Source: Tychonema sp. LEGE 06208 (GTDB taxonomy: Bacteria; Cyanobacteriota; Cyanobacteriia; Cyanobacteriales; Microcoleaceae). From it: 32,865 nt of DNA. The position numbers and the translations under genes were made by a program. The notes under the pieces are model-generated. The model was not told the DNA's origin. It was given only the letters and a program-made list of their open reading frames with translations, and did no database searches. The stretch spans positions 1-32,865 of the forward strand of contig NZ_JADEWT010000073.1 in NCBI RefSeq assembly GCF_015207505.1, in the 5' to 3' direction. Below are positions 16,252-24,398 of the stretch, piece after piece (positions within the stretch are counted from its first letter, which is position 1; every line of letters starts with the position of its first letter).

Positions 16252-17997
16252 ATGACAGCTAAAATCTTAGTAATTGATGACGAGCCACTTTTAGAATATC
16301 TAATCCTTCAGCTATTTCGGCGTCAAATCAGCACTCAAGAATTTGAGTTTTATTTTGCAATTAATGGAGTCCAAGCTTTAGATAAACTTCAAACTGATGG
16401 CTCTTTTGACTTGGTGCTAACTGATATTAATATGCCCGAAATGGACGGTTTAACTTTGCTAGAGAATCTGCCAGCTATTGACCCGACGCTCAAAGCTGTA
16501 GTGGTTTCAGCTTATGGGGATATGCCAAATATTAGGAGAGCTATGAATAGAGGTGCTTTTGATTTTTTAACGAAGCCGATTGATTTGAATGACTTAAAAG
16601 TTACCATTAATAAAACTTTAGAGTTTGTGCGACTTGCTAAAGAAAAAGAGCAGGAACTTGCTACAGCGAATGCACAAATCTGTTACCAAGCATTTTACGA
16701 CGAGCTGACAGGTTTACCTAACCGTAATTTGCTTTTAAAAGAGATGGGTAGTGGCAGGAATTCTATAATAGAAGTGGGTCATTTAGAAGCTATTTTATTT
16801 CTGACTATTAACCGTTATCAAATTGTTAAATATAGCTTAGGTCATTCTAGAGGAGAGCAGTTGCTAGTAGAAGTAGCACGGCGGTTAGAGGCTTGGGCTT
16901 TGAATATGAATCTTATAGCAAGAGTGGGAGAAGATGCGTTTGCGATTTGGATGGAAAATATTGCTAATTCTCGGTTAGCTTTAGATGCAGCAGAACGCAT
17001 TCGCCAATCTTTAGAAATGCCGTCTAACTTGAATGAAACTGCGGTCTTTTCTAGTGTTAGTATTGGCATTGCTTTAGGTGCAGTTGGCACAGAAGAGCCG
17101 GAAGAGTTGCTGCGGGCGGCTGACGTGGCTAGACATGAGGCTTTTGTTCGGGGTGCTGGTAGCACTGTTGTATTTGATGCTGGTATGCAATCGAGAGCTT
17201 TAGAGCAACTCCAGTTGGAAAATGACTTGCAAAATGCAATTAATTTGCAACAGTTTTACCTTAATTATCAGCCGATTGTATCTTTTGCAACGGGTAAAAT
17301 AGTGGGATTTGAAGCGTTGGTAAGATGGCGGCATCCGACCCGCGGCTTGGTTTCTCCGATCGAGTTTATTCCGGTGGCCGAAAGAACGGGTTTGATTGTG
17401 GCACTAGGGGAGTGGGTACTGTCGGAAGCAGTGGCTTGTTTAAGTAAATGGCAGTTGCAATTCCCTGACTATTTGCCTTTAAATATGAGTGTTAATTTAT
17501 CGGGAATTCAGCTATTTGCTCCTAATTTGTTACCGCTTTTAGACTCACTGCTGCGAGTGCATAACTTAAAGGGCGAATTTTTGAAGTTAGAGATTACCGA
17601 GAGTGTTTTAATGGAGAATGCTGAGGAGGCTGCTGGGGTACTAGAGCTGTTGAAAGCTCGGCAAGTTAAGGTGTGTTTAGATGATTTTGGCACGGGTTAT
17701 TCAAATTTATCTTACTTACAATTGCTGCCGATTGATACTCTCAAAATTGACCGCTCTTTTGTTTGCTGCGTGGAGGAAGGAGGGAAAAATTTGACTTTGC
17801 TGGAGGCGATTTTAAATCTGGCGAGTTCTTTGGAATTAGAGGCAATCGCAGAAGGGGTGGAGACGGAAGAGCAACTAATTATACTCCGTTCTTTGGGATG
17901 CAGCTTCTATCAAGGGTACTTTTTTTCGCGACCTTTGGAGGAGGAAGGGGCTGTTGCTATGTTGAGTGCTGCAACGCTTTTGGGCGATGCTTCTTAA
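16252..17997 (+). CDS. REC-GGDEF-EAL response regulator (c-di-GMP turnover)
   Basis: A 581-aa protein with three domains. REC (1-125) has Asp58 in [13 protein letters not shown] and KPID, almost identical to the REC of the preceding gene. The GGDEF domain (about 145-320) is degenerate: its signature reads VGEDAF (225-230) in place of GGDEF, so cyclase activity is unlikely. The EAL domain (about 330-575) keeps Glu354 in FEALVRW, NLSG, LEITES, the paired Asp in [16 protein letters not shown] and AEGVETEEQ, so it should hydrolyse c-di-GMP. Expected role: a phosphorylation-controlled phosphodiesterase. It is the output end of the kinase/REC-HK module. Confidence 0.95.
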   Translation: MTAKILVIDDEPLLEYLILQLFRRQISTQEFEFYFAINGVQALDKLQTDGSFDLVLTDINMPEMDGLTLLENLPAIDPTLKAVVVSAYGDMPNIRRAMNRGAFDFLTKPIDLNDLKVTINKTLEFVRLAKEKEQELATANAQICYQAFYDELTGLPNRNLLLKEMGSGRNSIIEVGHLEAILFLTINRYQIVKYSLGHSRGEQLLVEVARRLEAWALNMNLIARVGEDAFAIWMENIANSRLALDAAERIRQSLEMPSNLNETAVFSSVSIGIALGAVGTEEPEELLRAADVARHEAFVRGAGSTVVFDAGMQSRALEQLQLENDLQNAINLQQFYLNYQPIVSFATGKIVGFEALVRWRHPTRGLVSPIEFIPVAERTGLIVALGEWVLSEAVACLSKWQLQFPDYLPLNMSVNLSGIQLFAPNLLPLLDSLLRVHNLKGEFLKLEITESVLMENAEEAAGVLELLKARQVKVCLDDFGTGYSNLSYLQLLPIDTLKIDRSFVCCVEEGGKNLTLLEAILNLASSLELEAIAEGVETEEQLIILRSLGCSFYQGYFFSRPLEEEGAVAMLSAATLLGDAS

Positions 17998-18055
17998 ACT
18001 GCGGATATTTCAAGGCTAACTAATACAGCCTATTCCGGGTTTATTAAGTACAGTG

Positions 18056-18221
18056 TCAGCAGCTTCTAAACCAGCTTTTTAAGTGCTTAGGATTGACAAA
18101 ATAAGCGTGAACTAGCCAGCTAAATATCCACTCTCGAAGTAGTGGTTGGCGAGAACTGACGTAAAAAAGATTTCAGTTATGACCACCATAATTCTATAGG
18201 ATTAAAGCCAGGAGAATAGGG
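18056..18221 (-). pseudogene. IS630-type transposase C-terminal remnant
   Basis: Read on the minus strand, this contains PYSPGFNPIELWWS, then a stop codon, then LKSFLRQFSPTTT, and after a frameshift NPKHLKSWFRSC and a stop. This is the C-terminal end of an IS630-family DDE transposase, with the final catalytic Glu in NPIE. The stop and the frameshift show it is dead. The rest of the element was not found. Confidence 0.75.
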
Positions 18222-18394
18222 TGATACATTCAGGATACATAAGTTGCATTGTCAATAATCTAAACCCTTACGGCATTTTAGCTATCGTACAACAAATCCT
18301 TCTCAAACATCTAATTATGCTTGAGAATTTTCTTAACGTTTGCAGAAAATCTGCACACAAACTCTAACTTGTGTGTTAACCTTTGCTGAAAAAT

Positions 18395-18490
18395 TAGGTT
18401 TTCGGTAAGTGCTGAATTTGTTACTCGCCAGTAACAGAGATAGGTTTTATGTAAGTAATTCCTGGATTTGCTACTCGCGGGTGACAGGAA
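18395..18490 (+). repeat. Two-copy degenerate tandem repeat
   Basis: Two adjacent copies, 18395-18440 and 18441-18490, share the pattern TAGGTTTT-GTAAGT-TTTG-TACTCGC-GT-ACAG. Each copy ends in a small hairpin (GTTACT-CGCC-AGTAAC in the first). Origin unknown. Confidence 0.5.
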
Positions 18491-18534
18491 AATGTGAGTA
18501 AAACTCAGCCACATTGTTCAGTGGAAGGTTTTTG

Positions 18535-18646
18535 GGCGTTGCTTAATCAGGGTATGAAAAAAATCAGTTGAAAATCCCGAAGCGTTGTGAATACTGGTTT
18601 CTCTGATTTGCATATTTAGCCTTTCATACCGTAAATCAGCAACGCC
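18535..18646. mobile_element. Small MITE with 25-bp inverted repeats
   Basis: A 112-bp element with 25-nt terminal arms (18535-18559 and 18622-18646) that match at 21 of 25 positions. The outermost block is GGCGTTGCT and the inner block is GGTATGAAA in both arms. No coding content and no clear target duplication. The right end abuts the recombinase fragment, so it may have truncated it. Confidence 0.65.
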
Positions 18647-18926
18647 GATTTGCGAAGTTTTCTAACATCTTGGCGTTCTCATGCCGGTCAGACTTACTTA
18701 TTCCCCAGCCGCCACCCTTGCCACCATTGGAAGCATTTGCACCCCGATTCAGCGGATCGGATTTTGAGAGAAGCGTTTGAACGAGTAGGCATCGAGGGAG
18801 CATCCACCCACAGCTTGGTTGAGAACGGCCCTCACCCAGAGGAGCAACGCGGGTATCCCGCTGCGGATTATTCAAGAAATCAGCCGCCACCGCAACCTCG
18901 AACAGTTGCAGCACTACGAAAGAGGT
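18647..18926 (+). pseudogene. Tyrosine recombinase/integrase fragment, frameshifted
   Basis: Two frames join to give the C-terminal half of a phage-type integrase. The first frame reads LFPSRHPCHHWKHLHPDSAD and then REAFERVGIEGASTHS. After a shift near 18815 the second frame reads LRTALTQRSNAGIPLRIIQE and then ISRHRNLEQLQHY. These match the conserved HSFRRT, ISGHR and QRYL blocks around the catalytic Arg, His and Tyr. The shift falls at the HSFR box, and the first of its two Arg is missing. The N-terminal half is absent. An inactive relic. Confidence 0.8.
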
Positions 18927-19310
18927 GCCGGCCAGAACAAGTCACAGGAGCGATCTCTTCACTTTCCATGCTTTCTAACACTGGAAAACGCTCGTTACCC
19001 CGTGGGCAGCGGTCTGCTAGTTTATGACGATCGCCCCCAACCGCCGCGATCGCTCCATTTTCGCCTACCAGTGCAGTAATGCAGCAAGTTTGACCGACTC
19101 CGCTGTCGGGTCAGATATACACCACAGGTCGCACCTCAACGGTAACATGAAGTATAGGTGGGCCGTGAGCTCAGCTTGCTTTCTCTATCGCTCGATAAAG
19201 AGTTTGTGATTGAGAAAATTGGCGTTAATTCAGATCGAACCGATCGGTATTTGTGATATGACTGAAATATAAAAAGTTTGCAAGCTAACTCATCATGAGG
19301 TTATGAAGCA
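18927..19310. other. Intergenic region upstream of the ADC-like gene
   Basis: About 380 bp without a supportable gene. It contains HIP1-related GCGATCGC sites (about 19048-19055) and a CCGATCGG palindrome near 19239. A promoter for the downstream metabolic genes probably lies here, but no clear -35/-10 pair was identified. A GAGG about 12 nt before the ATG at 19311 may serve as the ribosome binding site. Confidence 0.4.
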
Positions 19311-20570
19311 ATGAATGTTAACAGCGCCGCTCAACTTCTGCAAACAGGCTTTCGCACGGCACTAGGAGCAAGCAGCGCGATCGCGGAACTGCTCCATAAC
19401 CCGCAAAAATTAGCAGACATCCTCGCAAAACCGCCTGGCTCGCCAGATCGACTCCTTCAAGACCTTGCTGCCAGAGGCGAAAGCATAGAACAAGAAGCAC
19501 ATAAATTTGGCGAGACATTTTTATCGGGCGTCAGTAACCATTCAAAACCTCCACAATACATTGAACGAGCTAACGAGCAATGTTTTCTGCAACCCTACGA
19601 CATCAAAGGTACAAATCTCTATGGATTTGTGTTAGAAAGTTCTTTACCTCAACTCCAGAATTTGTGCGACAAATATCTCAATAATTTAACCAGCGGACAA
19701 GTCGAGTACCGCCCTGCCACACACTATATCCTACTAACCTTTGGAAGTATAGATTCCCTGGCTTCTAGAGAAAAGCCCGATCGCGACAGGGGTTACATCG
19801 ACGAGCAGGAAGTTGTGATTTGGGTCTTGACTGCGGTCGGTCAACAACGTGGCTCCATCTTTCAAATAGACCGCTTTGCTTGGTTCGTACCCTACATATT
19901 CGTCAGCAATTCACCAGCTTTAGCTTCAGGTCGAGAGGTTTACGGCATCCCGAAAGAGATTGCAAGCTTCAACATTCCCTCAATCGATCGGTTACAAGAC
20001 CCCTTCAGTTTGCACACTTATACGTGGAAAACTTTAACTGCTCAAACTGAAGCAAAATGGGAACAGCTAATCAGAGTATCGCAGAAAAATGGAGGTAGCG
20101 AAAGCCAGTCACCTAAAATATGGACTAGCTATTCAGAAGCAGTTGCAGAAATCGCCCAATTATTTTTCGGCGACAGCATCATGAAAATTCCGGGCTTAAG
20201 CCTGCCACTTAACCTGCTTGAATACCTGCTGCAATATCGGCTAAATGCAGAAATTCCTGTAGTCATGCTCAAGCAGTTTCGCGATGAAAAAGACGGCAAA
20301 CAAGCTTGCTATCAAGCGATCGTAGAAATTCCCATGAAAGTATCCAAATATCACGCAGGGCGACTCTTAAGTTTTGGTTCTACTGGTGGTTCTCAATTTG
20401 AAGTCACAATATACAATTTTGCCAGCCACCCCATTGTCACAGAATTGGGCTTACCAAGAGGCCAGGCAGAGCCAGAACAACCAGTAAATATACAGCCGAA
20501 TCTGGCTTTCTGGCTCAACTTTGATTTCACAGTTGAAAATGGTACTACGGTTTGGAAAGCGCATTCTTAG
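19311..20570 (+). CDS. Acetoacetate decarboxylase-like protein
   Basis: A 419-aa protein. After an N-terminal helical extension (about 1-85) it has an acetoacetate decarboxylase-fold domain. The family hallmark is GREVYGIPKEIASF (207-220), where Lys215 aligns with the Schiff-base lysine of the clostridial enzyme. The neighbouring lysine that lowers its pKa in that enzyme is Glu216 here. Glu168 in EVVIWVL is a candidate for the conserved acid. Much longer than the clostridial enzyme (244 aa), so the substrate is probably not acetoacetate. ADC-fold proteins also include decarboxylases, hydratases and aldolases. It is the first of three same-strand genes with a squalene-synthase-like and an FAD protein; the gap to the next gene is 187 bp. 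Function unproven. Confidence 0.75.
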   Translation: MNVNSAAQLLQTGFRTALGASSAIAELLHNPQKLADILAKPPGSPDRLLQDLAARGESIEQEAHKFGETFLSGVSNHSKPPQYIERANEQCFLQPYDIKGTNLYGFVLESSLPQLQNLCDKYLNNLTSGQVEYRPATHYILLTFGSIDSLASREKPDRDRGYIDEQEVVIWVLTAVGQQRGSIFQIDRFAWFVPYIFVSNSPALASGREVYGIPKEIASFNIPSIDRLQDPFSLHTYTWKTLTAQTEAKWEQLIRVSQKNGGSESQSPKIWTSYSEAVAEIAQLFFGDSIMKIPGLSLPLNLLEYLLQYRLNAEIPVVMLKQFRDEKDGKQACYQAIVEIPMKVSKYHAGRLLSFGSTGGSQFEVTIYNFASHPIVTELGLPRGQAEPEQPVNIQPNLAFWLNFDFTVENGTTVWKAHS

Positions 20571-20757
20571 GTTGTTTTTTTTGTTTATGAGCTAATTTAT
20601 ATAGGGCGGAAATTTTGAATCCTTTTGGTAATCATAAATACTTTCCATCTCTCTTGTTGTAAAATACATTATTGACCAGGAATTACAACGCACAGAGGCA
20701 TCTGGAAGCAAAGGCGCTTCAAGACTTAATATCTCAATACAAGCAGGGACATAAAGC

Positions 20758-21813
20758 ATGATAACATTTTATCTATTGCACGAACAGAAGAAGTACCTTG
20801 AAGAGTTCATGAATAAAGTTTCTCGCTCTTTTGCATTGGTAACTCCTTGTTTTGAAGAACCGTTAGATACTTTTATGGCTACGGCCTATCTGATTTTTCG
20901 CGTTGCTGACAACATTGAGGATTGCCAGCAGTCCTTTAGCTGGCAGCAGGCTCGTTTTGATGAATTTCAGCAACTGCTAAAGGAACCAGCTTTGGCCTCC
21001 AATATTTTATCTAGCTGGTCGTCAGAAAATTGGCCGGGACTCAATGCCGACCAAAAACAATTAATGAATCTGGAAAATGGACTAATGTTATGGCAAATTT
21101 ATGCACTAATACCAAACGATGCTAAAGCAATTATTCATTGCTGGGCTTCTGCAATGGTTGAGGGAATGAAACAAGTGCTAGATCACCAACAGGCTCCTAT
21201 TATGCTAACGCGCAATGGGATCAGTCTCCCAGCCCAAGAAGACGATTACAATCGTTATTGCTATTTTGTAGCTGGTATAGTTGGTCATATGGGAACAGAG
21301 TTAGCTATCAACCATTACCAATTCAACTTAGATGTTGCAGCTTGTCTTCTAGCAGGTTGTGAAACCTGCGGCGAAGCATTGCAAAAAACAAACATTATCA
21401 AGGATTTTCCTGAAGATTTGGCTAATGGTATATGCTATTTACCTGCTGTATGGATACAAGAAGTCGATAATTCACCACTCTTGCTAAAGGGGGCTCCCAA
21501 GAGTTGGACGCAAAAAGTTATTACAAATGTGATGGTTGAGCTAAATAAGTCTGTCGGTTATGTAATGACTATTCCCTATGAAGCGGTGGGCTATCGCTTG
21601 GCTAGCTTAATGTGCCTACTTCCTGCTTATCAGACGCTATTGTTTGCAGCGCAGCAACATGATAAATTATTTACAGCAGATCATTCCGTGAAAATCTCTC
21701 GTAGTTGCTTCTCGCAGTGTATAGAAGATGCTAAATCAATGGTGCGTGATAATGATGCCCTACTAAAATACAGTCAGGCATTGCAAAAATCTGTAGAATA
21801 TGCGTTCAAATGA
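20758..21813 (+). CDS. Squalene/phytoene synthase family protein
   Basis: A 351-aa trans-isoprenyl diphosphate synthase-fold enzyme, closest to squalene synthases. The N-terminal VSRSFALVTP (21-30) is the substrate-binding motif. The first Asp-rich motif is DNIED (51-55) and the second is NIIKDFPED (212-220), both with metal-binding acids intact. YCYFVAGIVG (167-176) is typical of squalene synthase. No C-terminal membrane anchor is evident. It would join two prenyl diphosphates, most likely farnesyl diphosphate into a C30 product, though the exact product (presqualene diphosphate, squalene or dehydrosqualene) is open. The next gene encodes a flavoprotein 68 nt downstream, an arrangement reminiscent of C30 terpenoid pathways. 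Confidence 0.88.
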   Translation: MITFYLLHEQKKYLEEFMNKVSRSFALVTPCFEEPLDTFMATAYLIFRVADNIEDCQQSFSWQQARFDEFQQLLKEPALASNILSSWSSENWPGLNADQKQLMNLENGLMLWQIYALIPNDAKAIIHCWASAMVEGMKQVLDHQQAPIMLTRNGISLPAQEDDYNRYCYFVAGIVGHMGTELAINHYQFNLDVAACLLAGCETCGEALQKTNIIKDFPEDLANGICYLPAVWIQEVDNSPLLLKGAPKSWTQKVITNVMVELNKSVGYVMTIPYEAVGYRLASLMCLLPAYQTLLFAAQQHDKLFTADHSVKISRSCFSQCIEDAKSMVRDNDALLKYSQALQKSVEYAFK

Positions 21814-21881
21814 AAGACAGGATTTGGATGCAGCTAAATTAGAAGATTGATGTACTACTTTTGCATGGGGAAAAAGAAATC

Positions 21882-24023
21882 ATGGCTGAAACTATGAAAA
21901 AAAATAAAATTGCCATTTTAGGCGGAGGTATGGCTTCTCTTACAGCAGCTTTTGAACTGACAAGTCAACCTGATTGGAAGGAAAAATATGAGATTATACT
22001 CTATCAAATGGGGTGGCGTCTGGGTGGCAAAGGTGCGAGTGGACGCAATATGAATGCCCAAGCTCGAATTGAGGAACATGGCCTACATATCTTGATGGGA
22101 GTTTACGAAAATACCTTTCGAGTTATGCGTCAGTGCTATCAAGAATTAGGACGGAGTGAAGACATCCCGCTTGCTACCTGGCAGAACGCTTTCAAGCCAC
22201 ACAATTTCATTGCATTTCCTGAATATATCAACAAACAGTGGGTACTTTGGCCCTACGACTTCCCAACAAATAATTTACTGCCTGGAGAAAGTGATAAATT
22301 GCCCTCTGTTTGGGAGTCTGTTTGCTTGCTCGTCGAGTTTATGGTCGATCAATTTAAGAGTTCATCCTACTTATTTAGCACTCTATCTGAAGGCGAAGAA
22401 TTATTGGATTTTACAGGGATTCCCGAGTCGATAAAATCTCTACTGAAAGAGATGAATATTCACTTAGAAATTCCTAATGTTCCTTATGAAATTGGTTTAT
22501 TATATATTGCTCAAAAATTAGTTCAGGAATTGCCACAAGATCCTAAAACGCACCGAGCTATACAACACCATGCTCTGCTTTGGTGTCTGGGTCAATTCAG
22601 AACTTGGCTTTTCCGAATTGTTGAGGAAATAATAGAAGCTCACCACAAGTTTCGTCGCCTGTGGATACTTGTGGATTTAGCATACACCATCATCCAGGGT
22701 GTAATTGTGGACGGTATTATTTTTGATGGCTTTAATGCTATTGATGACTATGATGTCCGGGAGTGGTTGAGTAAACATGGGGCTTCTGAACTTAGCGTCA
22801 ATTCGGCACCAGTGCAGGGTCTTTACGACCTTGTCTTTAGTTACGAGAACGGTAATGTCAATCAACCAAATTTAGCGGCTGGAGCTGCGCTTCGTTGCTT
22901 TCTACGCATGACTCTTACTTATAAGGGTGCGTTTTTTTGGAAAATGCAATCTGGTATGGGAGATACCATCTTCGCACCACTTTACGAGGTACTCAAGCAA
23001 CGGGGTGTTAAGTTTAAGTTTTTCCATCGTGTCGAAAATCTGAAGCTTTCTGAGGACAAAAAGACTATTAAAACGATCCAAATTAGTCGCCAAGTTACGC
23101 TTAAAAACAATGTTTACGAACCGCTTGTTGATGTTAACAAACTGCCCTGTTGGCCGAGTTCTCCTCTCTACGATCAGCTTGTTGAAGGGGAAGAACTTAA
23201 ATTCAGGAAAATTAATCTAGAATCGGCCTGGATGTCGTGGGACGATGTGGAGGATATCGAGCTCAATGTAGGAGAAGATTTTGATTCTGTGGTTCTGGGA
23301 ATTTCTCTAGGAGCACTAAAATATATCTGCCAAGAGCTAATCGAAGCTCGCAAAGAATGGCAGCAGATGGTAGAGAAGGTCAAGACTGTTCAAACCCAGG
23401 CACTGCAGCTCTGGCTAAAACCTAGCTTACCAGAATTGGGCTGGATGATGCCTAATCCTGTTATAGATGCTTATGCACATCCCTTTAACACTTGGGCTGA
23501 TATGAGCCATCTCAATGTCTCTGAGGGTTGGTCTTCAGAACATTATCCAGGTAGTATTGCTTATTTTTGTGGCCCTTTGGAAGAGATCGAGGAAATTCCA
23601 GCCTTTGTAGATCATTCGTTTCCTGACCAAGAAATGAATCGGGTCAAAGAAACGGCTTTTAAGTGGTTTCAGCAAAATATTGCTGTTTTATGGCCTAAAA
23701 TAACCCTACCCAAAAATTCAGATATTCTGAATTGGAACTTACTTGTTGACTCAAAAAATGGTACGGGTTTAGAACGATTTAATTCTCAGTTTTGGCGGGC
23801 AAATATTGAGCCTTCTGAGCGTTATGTCATGTCTCTCAAGGGAAGTACAAAATATCGCCTCAGACCTGATGCATCCGGCTTTAATAATCTTTATTTAGCT
23901 GGTGACTGGACACTTAATGGGATTAATATTAGTAGTCTTGAAGCAACTGTTACTTCAGGTATGCAGGTATCTAGGGCAATTTCGGGATCTCCTCAAAAAA
24001 TTGTGGGTGAATCAGATTTTTAA
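21882..24023 (+). CDS. FAD-dependent oxidoreductase (amine oxidase/desaturase-like)
   Basis: A 713-aa flavoprotein. The ATG at 21882 follows GGGGAA at good spacing; a TTG at 21861 would only add seven residues. The N-terminal dinucleotide-binding motif is GGGMASLTAAFEL (14-26), followed by YQMGWRLGGKGASGRN (41-56) and EEHGLHILMG (65-74). The C-terminus has NNLYLAGDWTLNG, the second FAD contact. At the end of the second beta strand the usual acidic ribose-binding residue is replaced by Gln42. It is about 200 residues longer than phytoene or dehydrosqualene desaturases, with a large central insertion. Position after a squalene-synthase-like gene suggests it oxidises a prenyl product; other substrates cannot be excluded. 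Confidence 0.85.
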   Translation: MAETMKKNKIAILGGGMASLTAAFELTSQPDWKEKYEIILYQMGWRLGGKGASGRNMNAQARIEEHGLHILMGVYENTFRVMRQCYQELGRSEDIPLATWQNAFKPHNFIAFPEYINKQWVLWPYDFPTNNLLPGESDKLPSVWESVCLLVEFMVDQFKSSSYLFSTLSEGEELLDFTGIPESIKSLLKEMNIHLEIPNVPYEIGLLYIAQKLVQELPQDPKTHRAIQHHALLWCLGQFRTWLFRIVEEIIEAHHKFRRLWILVDLAYTIIQGVIVDGIIFDGFNAIDDYDVREWLSKHGASELSVNSAPVQGLYDLVFSYENGNVNQPNLAAGAALRCFLRMTLTYKGAFFWKMQSGMGDTIFAPLYEVLKQRGVKFKFFHRVENLKLSEDKKTIKTIQISRQVTLKNNVYEPLVDVNKLPCWPSSPLYDQLVEGEELKFRKINLESAWMSWDDVEDIELNVGEDFDSVVLGISLGALKYICQELIEARKEWQQMVEKVKTVQTQALQLWLKPSLPELGWMMPNPVIDAYAHPFNTWADMSHLNVSEGWSSEHYPGSIAYFCGPLEEIEEIPAFVDHSFPDQEMNRVKETAFKWFQQNIAVLWPKITLPKNSDILNWNLLVDSKNGTGLERFNSQFWRANIEPSERYVMSLKGSTKYRLRPDASGFNNLYLAGDWTLNGINISSLEATVTSGMQVSRAISGSPQKIVGESDF

Positions 24024-24057
24024 ACTTTGACTGGTAAAATGAATAATCAGAATTAGA

Positions 24058-24188
24058 TATATAGCAATCCTAAATGATTCAGATAAATTTGTAGGGATAG
24101 TACCCCCATGCCTACCCCCTATCTATCGGGAAACCACCGACCAAGAACCCCTACAATAATTATGCAAATGATTTAGGATTGCTATATA
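24058..24188. mobile_element. MITE with 22-bp terminal inverted repeats
   Basis: A 131-bp element bounded by 22-nt arms (24058-24079 and 24167-24188) that match at all but one position. The outer part reads TATATAGCAATCCTAAAT, with TA dinucleotides at the ends as expected for IS630/Tc1-like target preference. No ORF. It lies between the FAD oxidoreductase gene and the second giant kinase. Confidence 0.75.
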
Positions 24189-24398
24189 ACCCATTTGATA
24201 TCTATTGCCATTGCCACAAGCGTTATGCCAGATAGATTTCAGCTTTTTTGTTACCATCCCCACCTGATTTCTCGCCTTGTCGCTATTAAGTTATGCCAGA
24301 CGGCTGATTTGTCTGCCTTATTGTTCAAGAAAAGATGTCAAATGGGTTCTATAGGTAGTACCTTGCTGTAGAGTCATAATATTTTACTTCCCAATCAG
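24189..24398. other. Upstream region of the second giant kinase
   Basis: The gap continues after the MITE without a gene. The CCCATTTGATATCTATTG and CAAATGGG stretches around 24190 and 24338 form a loose inverted repeat. No defined promoter could be assigned. Confidence 0.3.

Noticed and set aside
18395..18490. CRISPR-like array
   Set aside because: Only two directly adjacent, degenerate units with no spacers and no cas genes.
20640..20757. Small ORF just upstream of the squalene-synthase-like gene
   Set aside because: Short frames here have no consistent start or recognisable sequence; treated as a non-coding leader or decayed fragment.
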